Both the position numbers and the translations under genes were made by a program. This document shows, one piece after another, positions 33,593-42,037 of a DNA stretch of 64,000 nt. A model generated the notes under the pieces. It was not told the origin of the DNA, ran no database searches, and worked only from the letters and a program-made list of their open reading frames with translations. The stretch lies in contig JBCBYB010000011.1 in NCBI GenBank assembly GCA_039816045.1, positions 62,001 through 126,000 on the forward strand. Direction: 5' to 3'. Source of the stretch: Thermohalobaculum sp039816045. GTDB taxonomy: Bacteria; Pseudomonadota; Alphaproteobacteria; Rhodobacterales; Rhodobacteraceae. Position 1 is the first letter of the stretch. The number at the start of each line of letters is the position of its first letter.

Positions 33593-33958
33593 ATGAGTGC
33601 TGAAGTCAAAGAGATTCAAATTACCAGATCTAATGCCATGAAAGAGATGGACACAATTATCAAAGAGGTGGACTCTCTTGAGATAGACGAAAAAGAAAAG
33701 AAAACTCTTCTCGGAAAATTGAAAGCCAAGCACAAAGAGATCAAAAGCCATTTCGCCGATCTGGAGAAAAATCCGGAAAAGAAAATCAGCGAAAAGCTCA
33801 AGAAGGGCATTGGCGAGGTGAAAGACATGATTGAAGCCGCGGGCAAGAAAGTAAAAAAGGGCGGTAGCAGCGCGGGGGCCGCAATGAAGAAGGCGGTCGC
33901 GAGAGCGGCTGCAATGTCTCAAAAGACGGGGAAAAAGCTCAAATCTATGTTTGGCTGA
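33593..33958 (+). CDS. Lysine/glutamate-rich small helical protein, 121 aa
   Basis: The ATG at 33593 is set by GGGGAG about 8 bases upstream. The product starts MSAEVKEIQITRSNAMKEMD, continues with long charged helices (KEVDSLEIDEKEKKTLLGKL, KAKHKEIKSHFADLEKNPEK), and ends in a small-residue basic tail (KGGSSAGAAMKKAVARAAAM, then SQKTGKKLKSMFG) that resembles an amphipathic or nucleic-acid-binding segment. No signal peptide is present. Base composition and codon use (AAA, GAA, AAT-rich) differ sharply from the flanking genes, indicating recent transfer. The stop is 2 bases from the convergent rdgB stop. I do not recognise a family. Related style is seen in the gene at 4040-5050. Confidence 0.75.
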   Translation: MSAEVKEIQITRSNAMKEMDTIIKEVDSLEIDEKEKKTLLGKLKAKHKEIKSHFADLEKNPEKKISEKLKKGIGEVKDMIEAAGKKVKKGGSSAGAAMKKAVARAAAMSQKTGKKLKSMFG

Positions 33959-33960
33959 AC

Positions 33961-34569
33961 TCAGCCAAAGCTGGCCTCAACCAGCTTGCGAAACGCTCGG
34001 GCCCGGTGGGAGATGCTGTGCTTCTCCGTCGGGTCCATCTCACCGAATGTCTGGCTGCGCCCTTCCGGAAGGAACATCGGGTCGTAGCCAAAGCCGCGCT
34101 CGCCCCGAGCGGGCCAGACCAACTGGCCCTCGATTTCGCCGCGGAAGGTGACCTCTTCACCGTCGGGCCACACCAGCGCGAGCACGCAGACAAAGGCCGC
34201 GCGGCGGGGCTGTGGGACCTCCTGGGTGTCGAGAGTCTCCTGCACCTTCGCCATGGCGTGGCCGAAATCGCGTCCGGCCTCGGTCTCGGCCCAGCGGGCG
34301 GAGTAGATGCCCGGCGCGCTGCCAAGCGCCTCCACCGTCAGCCCACTGTCATCCGCGAGTGCTGGGAGCTTTGCCGCCATCGCTGCGGCCCGGGCCTTGA
34401 GCAGCGCATTGCCTTCGAACGTCGTCTCGGTTTCTTCCGGCTCCGGCAGGCCGAGCGCAACCGCCGAGACCGCCTCGAACCCGTAAGGCCAGACCAGATC
34501 GTCGATCTCGCGTAACTTCCCGGCATTGTGGCTTGCGACCACCAGCCGCCCGCCTTCGAGTTTGCGCAT
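33961..34569 (-). CDS. rdgB: XTP/dITP diphosphatase (RdgB/HAM1 family)
   Basis: This 202-residue protein starts MRKLEGGRLVVASHNAGKLR and has the family substrate motif ASHNAGKLREI, TTFEGNALLKARAAAMAAKL, ALADDSGLTVEALGSAPGIY and GFGYDPMFLPEGRSQTFGEM with HSISHRARAFRKL. It removes non-canonical purine nucleotides such as dITP and XTP. Its ATG overlaps the rph stop (ATGA), so the two are one operon. The usual next gene hemW is displaced by the lysine-rich island. Confidence 0.95.
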   Translation of the reverse strand: MRKLEGGRLVVASHNAGKLREIDDLVWPYGFEAVSAVALGLPEPEETETTFEGNALLKARAAAMAAKLPALADDSGLTVEALGSAPGIYSARWAETEAGRDFGHAMAKVQETLDTQEVPQPRRAAFVCVLALVWPDGEEVTFRGEIEGQLVWPARGERGFGYDPMFLPEGRSQTFGEMDPTEKHSISHRARAFRKLVEASFG

Positions 34570-35291
34570 CAGGTTGCCCCACCCGCAATCGCCGCCTGTT
34601 GCGCGGCCGCAAGCTCCGCAACACCTTTCTTGGCCAACGCCAGCATGCCCGTGAGCTCCTCTTCGCTGAAGACTGCGCCCTCGGCCGAGGCCTGCACCTC
34701 GACCAGCCCGCCCGCACCGGTCAGCACGAAGTTCGCGTCCGTCCCGGCTTCGCTGTCCTCGGCATAGTCGAGATCGAGCACCACTTGGCCGTTGTAGACC
34801 CCGCAGGAGATCGCGGCGATCGGGGTTGTGATCGGATTGGCCGTGATCTCTCCCTTCGCCCGCAGCGCCTCCCCCGCGAGCCAAAGCGCGACCCAGCCGC
34901 CTGTGATCGAGGCCGTGCGCGTGCCGCCGTCTGCTTGCAGGACATCGCAGTCCACAATCACCTGGCGCTCGCCCATCACAACCCGGTCGGTCCCCGCCCG
35001 CAGGGCACGCCCGATCAGGCGCTGGATCTCTTGGGTGCGCCCGGTCTGGCCGTTCTTGGCCTCGCGGCGGTTCCGGCTGGTGGTGGCGCGCGGCAGCATG
35101 CCGTATTCCGCCGTCACCCACCCCAGCCCGGTGTTGCGCAGGAACGGCGGCGCCCTGTCGTCGACGCTCGCCGTGCAGAGCACATGCGTGTCGCCTGCCC
35201 GGATCAGCACCGAGCCCTCCGCATGGCGGGTGTAGTTGGTCTCGATGGTGACGGTGCGCAGCTCATCGGCGGCGCGGCCAGATGGACGCAT
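34569..35291 (-). CDS. rph: Ribonuclease PH
   Basis: This 240-residue phosphorolytic 3' exonuclease trims tRNA ends. It begins MRPSGRAADELRTVTIETNY and shows the family blocks GWVTAEYGMLPRATTSRNRR, GRTQEIQRLIGRALRAGTDR, VIVDCDVLQADGGTRTASIT and DLDYAEDSEAGTDANFVLTG. Length and motifs are complete. It is the first gene of an operon with rdgB, divergent from hrcA-grpE, an arrangement common in alphaproteobacteria. Confidence 0.96.
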   Translation of the reverse strand: MRPSGRAADELRTVTIETNYTRHAEGSVLIRAGDTHVLCTASVDDRAPPFLRNTGLGWVTAEYGMLPRATTSRNRREAKNGQTGRTQEIQRLIGRALRAGTDRVVMGERQVIVDCDVLQADGGTRTASITGGWVALWLAGEALRAKGEITANPITTPIAAISCGVYNGQVVLDLDYAEDSEAGTDANFVLTGAGGLVEVQASAEGAVFSEEELTGMLALAKKGVAELAAAQQAAIAGGAT

Positions 35292-35476
35292 GGTGGATCT
35301 CCCTCAGGGGCGCAGAGGCGCCGGTTCGGCGGTCGCAACCCGGATAGCGGTCCCGGCGGCCAAGGTCCACTGCCGGCTGCACAGCGCGCTCTGGTTTCGG
35401 AGCGTGGATTGACGCAGCGCCCGGGCGTACCTACCTCTGCGGCTCCACTCGCACACGACGGTGACAGACCCGAGGC

Positions 35477-36571
35477 ATGGCCGAACCAACGCCAACCCTG
35501 GCCGATCTCAACGACCGCAGCCGCGCAATCTTTGGGCGGCTGGTGGAGACCTATTTGGCCTCCGGCGATCCCGTGGGCTCGCGGACGCTGTCGAAATCGC
35601 TGGAGCTCGGGCTCTCTGCGGCCTCCGTGCGCAACGTGATGCAGGATCTTGAGCAGCTCGGCCTGTTGGATAGCCCACACACCAGTGCCGGGCGCATTCC
35701 GACGCAGATGGGACTGCGGCTCTTTGTCGACGGGGTGCTCGAGATGGGCGACGTCTCGACCGAGGAGCGCGCCCAGATCGAGCGGAGCATGGCCGCCCAC
35801 GAGACCGACCTTGCAGGGATGCTGGACGAAGCAGGGTCCATGCTCTCAGGGCTCTCCCATTGCGCGGCTCTGGTGTTCGCGCCGACCTCGGAGAGCCCGA
35901 TCCGCCATCTCGACTTCATCCGTCTCTCCGAGAATCAAGGTCTGGCAGTCGTGGTCATGGAGGACGGCACGGTCGAGAACCGCCTGTTCGACATCCCCGC
36001 GGGGCTGACCCAATCGGCGATGCAGGCGGCGGCGAACTTCCTGAACGCGCATCTGCGGGGGGTGACGCTGCCCGATGCCCGCTTGCGGATCCAGCGCGAG
36101 ATCTCCGATCGGCGCGCCGAGCTCGACAGCCTGGCCGCCTCGCTGGTCGAGCGTGGTATCGGTCTTTGGGACGATGGCGGCGGGGCTGCCCATGAGCGGC
36201 TGATGGTGCGCGGGCGGGCCAATCTTCTGGGCGAAACACAGACCGACGAAGATCTCGAACGAATGCGACGGCTATTCGACGATCTCGAACAGAAGCGCGA
36301 CCTTGCGCAACTTCTCGAGATGGTTCAGGAGGGCGAAGGCGTTCGCGTCTTCATCGGATCTGAAAACAAATTGTTTTCGATGTCGGGGTCGGCACTTGTG
36401 ATCGCTCCTTACACCGATGGCAGCCGGCGGATGATCGGAGCGATCGGGGTGATCGGGCCGACCCGGTTGAACTATGGCCGGATCGTGCCGATCGTCGACT
36501 ACACCGCCCGTATGGTCGGGCGCATGGTATCGGACGGGGCGGGCCCGGGAACGCAGAGGAAAGGCACGTGA
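35477..36571 (+). CDS. hrcA: Heat-inducible transcription repressor HrcA
   Basis: This 364-residue repressor has the N-terminal winged helix (LVETYLASGDPVGSRTLSKS, LSAASVRNVMQDLEQLGLLD, SPHTSAGRIPTQMGLRLFVD) and the C-terminal GAF-like domain ending SGSALVIAPYTDGSRRMIGA and VIGPTRLNYGRIVPIVDYTA. HrcA binds CIRCE elements at groESL/dnaK operons. I see no CIRCE inverted repeat in the 185-base gap before it, so it may not regulate itself. grpE follows with overlapping stop and start (TGATG). Confidence 0.95.
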   Translation: MAEPTPTLADLNDRSRAIFGRLVETYLASGDPVGSRTLSKSLELGLSAASVRNVMQDLEQLGLLDSPHTSAGRIPTQMGLRLFVDGVLEMGDVSTEERAQIERSMAAHETDLAGMLDEAGSMLSGLSHCAALVFAPTSESPIRHLDFIRLSENQGLAVVVMEDGTVENRLFDIPAGLTQSAMQAAANFLNAHLRGVTLPDARLRIQREISDRRAELDSLAASLVERGIGLWDDGGGAAHERLMVRGRANLLGETQTDEDLERMRRLFDDLEQKRDLAQLLEMVQEGEGVRVFIGSENKLFSMSGSALVIAPYTDGSRRMIGAIGVIGPTRLNYGRIVPIVDYTARMVGRMVSDGAGPGTQRKGT

Positions 36572-37371
36572 TGGCGAAGCAGCGCGAAGAGAGCCCCGAA
36601 ACGGATCAGACGACCGATGCGAGCGCGAATGAGGCCGCCGAGCCCTCTCAGGCCGAAGAGATTGCGCCGGAAGCCGCCGAACAGGATCTGGACGCCGCGC
36701 TGAGCGGTTTGAGCGCAGAGGGTCTTTCGACGACCCTCTCGGTCGATGATCTGATGCCTGGCCTCGCCGAAGCGGTCGCCAACGAAGAGGTCGAGCAGCT
36801 GCAGGGCCAGGTGTCTGCGCTCGAAGCCGAGCGCGACGAGCTGAAGGACCGCCTGATCCGCGCGCTGGCCGAAACGGAGAATGTGCGCAAGCGGGCCGAT
36901 CGGGACCGCAAGGATGCCGAGACCTATGGCGGGACCAAGCTGGCGCGCGATCTCCTCAGCGTTCAGGACAATCTGGACCGGGCGCTAAAGGCCGCCGATG
37001 ACAGCCTGCGTGAGAACCATGCGAGCTTTCTCGAAGGGGTCGAATTGACAAGCCGCGAGCTGCTCAACGCCTTCGCCAAGCACAAGATCCAGCCCGTTAC
37101 GCCGGCGACCGGCGAGAAGTTCGATCCCAACCGCCACCAGGCGATGTTCGAAGCGCCAATCCCCGGCGCACCTCCGGGGACCGTGATCGAGGTTATGCAG
37201 TCCGGCTTTACGATTGCGGACCGGTTGCTGCGCCCGGCCTTGGTCGGGATTGCAAAGGCACCGCCGCAGCCGGCGCCAGAACCCGAGGCAAAGGACGGTG
37301 ATTCCGAGGACAACGCGTCGGCTGGAGACGAGGCAGGCAGCGGGGATGCGCCGGCGGACAAGGCCGACTGA
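36571..37371 (+). CDS. grpE: Nucleotide exchange factor GrpE
   Basis: The ATG at 36571 overlaps the hrcA stop; a GTG three bases earlier is the alternative. The 266-residue product has a long acidic N-terminus, a coiled coil (VEQLQGQVSALEAERDELKD, RLIRALAETENVRKRADRDR), and the GrpE beta domain (RHQAMFEAPIPGAPPGTVIE, QSGFTIADRLLRPALVGIAK). GrpE releases ADP from DnaK. The Glu/Ala-rich head and tail make it longer than E. coli GrpE (197), common in Rhodobacterales. Confidence 0.95.
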   Translation: MAKQREESPETDQTTDASANEAAEPSQAEEIAPEAAEQDLDAALSGLSAEGLSTTLSVDDLMPGLAEAVANEEVEQLQGQVSALEAERDELKDRLIRALAETENVRKRADRDRKDAETYGGTKLARDLLSVQDNLDRALKAADDSLRENHASFLEGVELTSRELLNAFAKHKIQPVTPATGEKFDPNRHQAMFEAPIPGAPPGTVIEVMQSGFTIADRLLRPALVGIAKAPPQPAPEPEAKDGDSEDNASAGDEAGSGDAPADKAD

Positions 37372-37391
37372 CCGGCGGGACCGCCCCTGCC

Positions 37392-37823
37392 TCAGAGGTT
37401 GTCGAGCAGCCAATCCCGGATGAAGCGGAAGTTGATGGCCGAGCGCATGTCCGTCGTGTAGCCGACTTCCCCATCCTTATAGCTCATCGCCTTCTTTTTA
37501 CCGTAACGGCAGACATAAGCGTCGACTTTGCTCGCGATGACATCCCGCGTCACGCCATCATCGCTGTCGCAGAGCTGTTTCAGCGCATCCACCCCTTCTC
37601 TGCATCGCAAGAAGGGGTTTTTCCGCTGTTTGAAGATCTCATCCGGGAAGGTCGCCCAATCGTACCCGGCTTTGATCTCTTTTCCGCAACTCGCAGCCAT
37701 GTCCTTCTGGAGAACGGCGATCTCCGAGTCAGCTTGCGCTTGGGCCTGCTTGGCGCGGAGGGACTGGGCGTCTGCCTGCCCGGCAATGAGAGCAGCGGCG
37801 AGGATAGGAAGAACGAGGCGCAT
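37392..37823 (-). CDS. Secreted hypothetical protein, 143 aa
   Basis: The ATG at 37823 follows GGAG by 9 bases and opens a Sec signal peptide (MRLVLPILAAALIAGQADAQ). The mature part has helical KQAQAQADSEIAVLQKDMAA and conserved-looking cysteines in SCGKEIKAGYDW, FLRCREGVD, LKQLCDSDDG and AYVCRYGKKK, so two disulfides are possible in the periplasm. It ends FRFIRDWLLDNL. No family is recognised. It is convergent with grpE and 20 bases from it. Confidence 0.7.
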   Translation of the reverse strand: MRLVLPILAAALIAGQADAQSLRAKQAQAQADSEIAVLQKDMAASCGKEIKAGYDWATFPDEIFKQRKNPFLRCREGVDALKQLCDSDDGVTRDVIASKVDAYVCRYGKKKAMSYKDGEVGYTTDMRSAINFRFIRDWLLDNL

Positions 37824-37920
37824 GGAAGGCACTCCAGGTCGGCTGTGGCAAAGACCAGACGGTCATACCACAGTCTCTGCGCCGAGAGGTAGCGCCGGAC
37901 GACCATCCAATGAGAAACCC

Positions 37921-39366
37921 TCAGGAGCGCGGCGCGGGCACAAAAACCCCGTCAGGCAGTCGCAGGAGCAGAATGCCATCCTCGCTCCGCCTGATCCAAC
38001 CCTCCGCCGGGCGGGCCGGCATCTGGGCCAACTCGCCGCCACGCTCCCGGCAAACAGGATGCGGGGTCGGACATTGCACCGTCGGTATCCCGGTCAACTG
38101 ATGCACCCTGAAGGCAAGCTGCTCGAACTCGCGCAGGGCTTCGCCGCCCTCAATGCTCGAAGGGGAGCCCGCAATTGCGATCAACCGTGGCGGGTCCTCC
38201 AGACTGCCCGCGAGATCGGAGACCATCGCTGCCGAGCCCGCCCTCAGCGCATTGCTGTTGGCATAGCGCCCTTGCCACCACACGCCACCGATCGCCGCGG
38301 AAACCACGAGGCCAACGACCAGCAGCATCGAGAGCAGGCGCACCGGCGACCAGGCAGCCGCCGTGCCGAGCACCACAACCACCATCACCCAGACGAACAG
38401 CAGCGCCTGCGGCAAGGGCGCCCGGCCGGAGATCACGGTTTCGCCGAAGATCACCAGCAATCCGAGGACGAGGGTGCCGAACAGCCGGTCCGCATGGCCG
38501 GAGGCGCACCAGAAGAGGATGACAAAACTCGCGACAACCATGATCGGGCCGAACGGCGCCAGGGAGCCAAGCAGACTATGCCCGAACTCCGCGATCCACT
38601 CACCGATGAGCGCGAGACGGTCCTCGCCCTCGGCCAATGGCGCCGCAATCGGCTTCTCCAGGCCGAACACGCCATGCTGCCATTGGTTGAGCAGAAAAAT
38701 CGCCAGGATCCCGATCGCCACGCCGAAGAGAAACAGCACGAGGGATTTGGTCAGCGTCGGTCTCGCCCCATCACGGCCCGTGCCGACGACAATCACATGG
38801 GTCGCCAAGGCCATCATCACGAGCGATGCGTCCGTGATCATGAACAACGGCGTGACCACCAGCAGCAGTCCGGTCCCGAGACGGACCGGCAACAGCAAGA
38901 CGGCCAGCAGATGCCCGACAAGCAGCAAGATCGTCGGAACCGCAGCCGGCAGAACGATGGAGATATCGGCCAAAGGCGGCGCAAGCGCGAGTGCGATCGC
39001 CAGCAACATCGCGCGGGTCGGTGAGCCATCATGACGAAAGATTGCCTGCGCCAGGCCGGCGCAGTAGACCGCCCACCCACCATAGAACAGAATGATCAGC
39101 GTCTCGAGATCCTGAGGCCAGGTCCGAGCGCTCCAGATCCAGAGCATCCAATGCCCATTCAGCAACGCCTCTGCATGGGCGGCATCAGCATCGCGAAACA
39201 GAGCGGCGCCCGCCGCAGGTCCGAGGATCGGATCCACGAAAAGCCCGGGCGCGAACGCGGCGAGGATTGGGAGCGGAACCACTGCCAGAAGCAACAGTCG
39301 ACGGAGATCGAACGGCGGGGAGGCCACGGGTGCGGTTTGGTGCGCGTGATACGAGATGTCCCTCAT
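37921..39366 (-). CDS. Polytopic inner-membrane protein, 481 aa
   Basis: This 481-residue protein has about ten to eleven hydrophobic segments (for example LLLLAVVPLPILAAFAPGLF, VPTILLLVGHLLAVLLLPV and LLFVWVMVVVVLGTAAAW) followed by a soluble C-terminal domain from about residue 385 (LAGSLEDPPRLIAIAGSPSS onward). The layout, with a large loop after the first helix and a C-terminal periplasmic domain, resembles GT-C-type glycosyltransferases, but I see no diagnostic DD/DE motif beyond FRDADAAHAEALLNG. No firm family assignment. It lies 7 bases downstream of the mntR-type regulator on the same strand and may share its transcript. Confidence 0.7.
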   Translation of the reverse strand: MRDISYHAHQTAPVASPPFDLRRLLLLAVVPLPILAAFAPGLFVDPILGPAAGAALFRDADAAHAEALLNGHWMLWIWSARTWPQDLETLIILFYGGWAVYCAGLAQAIFRHDGSPTRAMLLAIALALAPPLADISIVLPAAVPTILLLVGHLLAVLLLPVRLGTGLLLVVTPLFMITDASLVMMALATHVIVVGTGRDGARPTLTKSLVLFLFGVAIGILAIFLLNQWQHGVFGLEKPIAAPLAEGEDRLALIGEWIAEFGHSLLGSLAPFGPIMVVASFVILFWCASGHADRLFGTLVLGLLVIFGETVISGRAPLPQALLFVWVMVVVVLGTAAAWSPVRLLSMLLVVGLVVSAAIGGVWWQGRYANSNALRAGSAAMVSDLAGSLEDPPRLIAIAGSPSSIEGGEALREFEQLAFRVHQLTGIPTVQCPTPHPVCRERGGELAQMPARPAEGWIRRSEDGILLLRLPDGVFVPAPRS

Positions 39367-39373
39367 GCGCGGC

Positions 39374-39826
39374 TCATTCGTCCGTGAACCGGCGCAAGGC
39401 CGCGAGGGTCGTGGCGCTGATATGGTGCTCTATGCCCTCGGCATCGGTTTCCGCGGTCTCCGCATCCACCCCGATCTTCAGGAGGAAGCTGCGCACGACC
39501 CGGTGCCGTTCGCGGCTATGCTCGGCCAACGCGCGCCCCGCTTCGGTCAGGAACACGGACCGGTAGCGCTCACGTTGCACCAACCCCTCGCGGATCAAGC
39601 GGTTGAGGGTCGCGTTGACGGTCGCACTTGTGACGCCGAGGCGCTCGGCCAGATCGACCGAACGCGCCTCTCCGGTGACATCGATGAGATCCGCGATCAG
39701 CTCTACATAGTCCTCGGCAACCTCGCGCTGATGGGCGGCCCGGACCCGCTCAAACCCACGCGCCTGCCGGGTCGGCTCGCGCAAACGCCTGTCCTCGTCG
39801 CCGGAAGGATCCTCATCGCTGCCCAT
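39374..39826 (-). CDS. mntR: MntR-type (DtxR family) metal-dependent regulator
   Basis: The ATG at 39826 follows AGGAGA by 7 bases and gives 150 residues. The DtxR winged helix is visible in EDYVELIADLIDVTGEARSV, DLAERLGVTSATVNATLNRL and REGLVQRERYRSVFLTEAGR; the metal-sensing part follows in HSRERHRVVRSFLLKIGVDA and DAEGIEHHISATTLAALRRF. This matches the short MntR group without an SH3 domain, which senses manganese. No mntH is next to it; the downstream neighbour is a polytopic membrane protein. A TTAG-N6-CTAA dyad 47-60 bases upstream may be its own operator. Confidence 0.88.
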   Translation of the reverse strand: MGSDEDPSGDEDRRLREPTRQARGFERVRAAHQREVAEDYVELIADLIDVTGEARSVDLAERLGVTSATVNATLNRLIREGLVQRERYRSVFLTEAGRALAEHSRERHRVVRSFLLKIGVDAETAETDAEGIEHHISATTLAALRRFTDE

Positions 39827-39872
39827 ATAAACGTCTCCTGCCTTGGTAAAGCACATGACAGGAAGAACAATG

Positions 39873-39886
39873 TTAGTCCACGCTAA
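39873..39886. promoter_or_regulatory. Candidate DtxR/MntR dyad
   Basis: TTAG-tccacg-CTAA lies 47 bases upstream of the mntR start. The outer half-sites resemble the ends of DtxR-type operators (TTAGG...CCTAA), but the inner bases do not match. It is a weak, position-supported candidate. Confidence 0.35.
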
Positions 39887-40018
39887 ATCACGCATGCCGG
39901 CCCTGGCTTTGCAACTTGCAATCTATATCAAGGATCTCGCCCCCCTTTCGGGTAGCGCCTCACCATGTCACGGCTATGCTGGGGTTCGCCATCGAAATTG
40001 TGAGCTGGAGAGGAACAT

Positions 40019-41134
40019 ATGGATCTGGTGCTTGCAGGCGGTCGGGTCGTCGATCCGGCGTCCGGTGTGGACGCGGTGCTCGACATTGGCTTTGCCGAGG
40101 GCCGGGTGGCCGCGGTCGGCGAGGGCCTCTCCGGCGCCGAGACCGTGGATTGCAGCGGTGCGATCGTCACGCCCGGGCTGATTGATCTGCACACCCATGT
40201 CTACTGGGGCGGCACCTCGCTCGGTGTCAATCCGGTGGACTATGCGCGCCAATCGGCGGTCGCCACGTTAGTCGATACAGGGAGCGCCGGGCCCGGGAAC
40301 TATGCCGGGTTCGAGGCCCATGTGATCCGGCCCTGCCCGGTGCGCATCCTCGCCTATCTCCACGTCTCCTTCGCCGGGATCTGGGGGTTTGGACGCGAGG
40401 TCCATGTGGGCGAGAGCCAGGACATCCGCCTGATGGCCCCGCGCGAGGCCGCCGAGGTTGCCCGCGCCCACCCCGAGACGGTGATCGGGATCAAGATCCG
40501 CCTCGGCCGCCACGCCTCGGGCGATCAGGGGATGGCCCCTTTCCACTTCGCCCGCGATGTGGCGGAGGAGACGGGACTGCCGATCATGGCGCATATCGAC
40601 GAGCCACCGCCCTCCTATTCAGAGATCTGCGCAGCACTCAGGCCCGGCGATGTGCTGACCCACTGCTTCCGGCCCTTTCCCAACAGCCCCTTGGTCGAGG
40701 GACGCGTGCGAGAGGCCGTGCTGGAGGCGCGTGCGCGGGGCGTGATCTTCGACATCGGCCACGGAATGGGCTCCTTCGGATGGAAGACGGCGCGGGGAAT
40801 GCTGGCCGCCGGGTTCCCGCCGGATGTGATCAGCTCCGATGTCCACGCGCTTTGCATCAACGGGCCCGCCTTCGATCTGGTGACGACGATGACCAAATTC
40901 CTGCATCTCGGCATGGATCTGCCCGAGGTGGTGCGGGCGGCGACCGAAGCGCCTGCCAAGGCGCTCCGTCGGCCGGATCTCGCCCGGTTGTCTCCGGGCG
41001 CGCCGGGAGATGCGTCGGTCCTGCGGCTTGAGGAGGCTCCGACGCCGCTCACCGATGTTGTCGGTGTGACGGAGACGGCGGATCGGCGGCTGGTGGCCGA
41101 CGGGCTGGTGCTCGCCGGTAAGCGTTTCGGCTAG
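40019..41134 (+). CDS. Amidohydrolase/deacetylase family metalloenzyme (dihydroorotase-like)
   Basis: This 371-residue protein has the amidohydrolase ligands: His-x-His in GLIDLHTHVYWGG, a candidate carboxylated lysine in VIGIKIRLGRHASG, histidines in PIMAHIDEPPP and DVLTHCFRPFPNS, and the Asp in DVISSDVHALC. The pattern (LHTHVYWGG, DTGSAGPGNYAGFE, FDIGHGMGSFGW) is that of the selenocysteine-synthase-linked amidohydrolase/deacetylase group (AHA_3915 or EF_0837-like) rather than true dihydroorotase. It probably hydrolyses an N-acyl or cyclic amide. The start follows gagaggaac. It overlaps the convergent EamA gene by 4 bases. The exact substrate is unknown. Confidence 0.85.
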   Translation: MDLVLAGGRVVDPASGVDAVLDIGFAEGRVAAVGEGLSGAETVDCSGAIVTPGLIDLHTHVYWGGTSLGVNPVDYARQSAVATLVDTGSAGPGNYAGFEAHVIRPCPVRILAYLHVSFAGIWGFGREVHVGESQDIRLMAPREAAEVARAHPETVIGIKIRLGRHASGDQGMAPFHFARDVAEETGLPIMAHIDEPPPSYSEICAALRPGDVLTHCFRPFPNSPLVEGRVREAVLEARARGVIFDIGHGMGSFGWKTARGMLAAGFPPDVISSDVHALCINGPAFDLVTTMTKFLHLGMDLPEVVRAATEAPAKALRRPDLARLSPGAPGDASVLRLEEAPTPLTDVVGVTETADRRLVADGLVLAGKRFG

Positions 41135-42033
41135 GTCCGCTCGCGGGGGGAGACCAGCGCGATCCCGGCGAAAACCAACGCAAGCGCCGCCCAGACCCAG
41201 ACCGAGTGGCGCTCTCCGAGCAAGGCCATCCCCCAGGCGACACCTGAGGCGGTGACCACATAGCCAACCTGGGCTGCGAAGACCGGTCCTGCGCGTCCGA
41301 TCAGCCAGACGAACCCGAAATAGCTCAGCACGTGTAGCACTGCGATGCCGACCAGCGCGGCCTCGGCCTCACCGAATGTGGCGGGCAAGAGCGGTCCCTC
41401 CAGCGCCGCCGCGGGCAGCAACATCAGGAGCGCCGCCCAGGAGAGCCCGCACATCACACCAAGCGCATCCAGCCCCCCGGGTTTGGCCCGCGCGATGTAG
41501 ACGTTCTCCGCCGCATAGGACAGCGAGACGATGATGGGCAGGATCAGCCAGACCGCCGCCGTCTCTGCGGGCAAGCCCGCCTCGGGCACCGCGATCACCA
41601 ACATCGCCGCCAGCCCGAGACCGATGCCGGCCGCACGGCGTGCTTCGAACCGCTCCTCCCGCAGCGCAAGCGCCAGCATCAGCGTCATCATCGGCACCGT
41701 TGCCAGCACGAGCGACTGCACGCCGACCGAGAGGTGCCGGATCGAGATGTAACTGAGCGTGTGCGGCAGCGCCGTCCCGAGCACCCCGCAGACCGCGTAG
41801 AAGATCAGATGCTGGCGCGAGAGCGGCAGGCCCCTCCCGCTTGTCACCTGTGCCGCGGTGAAGAGCGCGACCCCGATCACCGACTGCCAGAAGGCCAGCG
41901 TGAAAGCACCGTGCCCGCTGCCAACCGCGATCTTAGAGAGGAGCTGCGTTCCTCCCCAGCCGAGGCCCACGGCGAACAACGCCGCCCAGGCCGGTCCGCT
42001 GCGCAGTCCCGGCGCGGGGGCGGCCTCGGTCAT
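41131..42033 (-). CDS. EamA/DMT-family transporter
   Basis: From MTEAAPAPGLRSGPAWAALF at 42033 the product has 300 residues and about ten transmembrane helices in two EamA repeats (for example VGLGWGGTQLLSKIAVGSGH, SYISIRHLSVGVQSLVLATV and LIGRAGPVFAAQVGYVVTAS). Such proteins export amino acids or small metabolites across the inner membrane. It is 5 bases downstream of the M20 peptidase gene on the same strand, so it may export a product of that enzyme. The substrate is unknown. Confidence 0.88.
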   Translation of the reverse strand: MTEAAPAPGLRSGPAWAALFAVGLGWGGTQLLSKIAVGSGHGAFTLAFWQSVIGVALFTAAQVTSGRGLPLSRQHLIFYAVCGVLGTALPHTLSYISIRHLSVGVQSLVLATVPMMTLMLALALREERFEARRAAGIGLGLAAMLVIAVPEAGLPAETAAVWLILPIIVSLSYAAENVYIARAKPGGLDALGVMCGLSWAALLMLLPAAALEGPLLPATFGEAEAALVGIAVLHVLSYFGFVWLIGRAGPVFAAQVGYVVTASGVAWGMALLGERHSVWVWAALALVFAGIALVSPRERT

Positions 42034-42037
42034 CGGC

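Noticed and set aside
35292..35476. CIRCE element upstream of hrcA
   Set aside because: No TTAGCACTC-N9-GAGTGCTAA or close variant was found in the gap.
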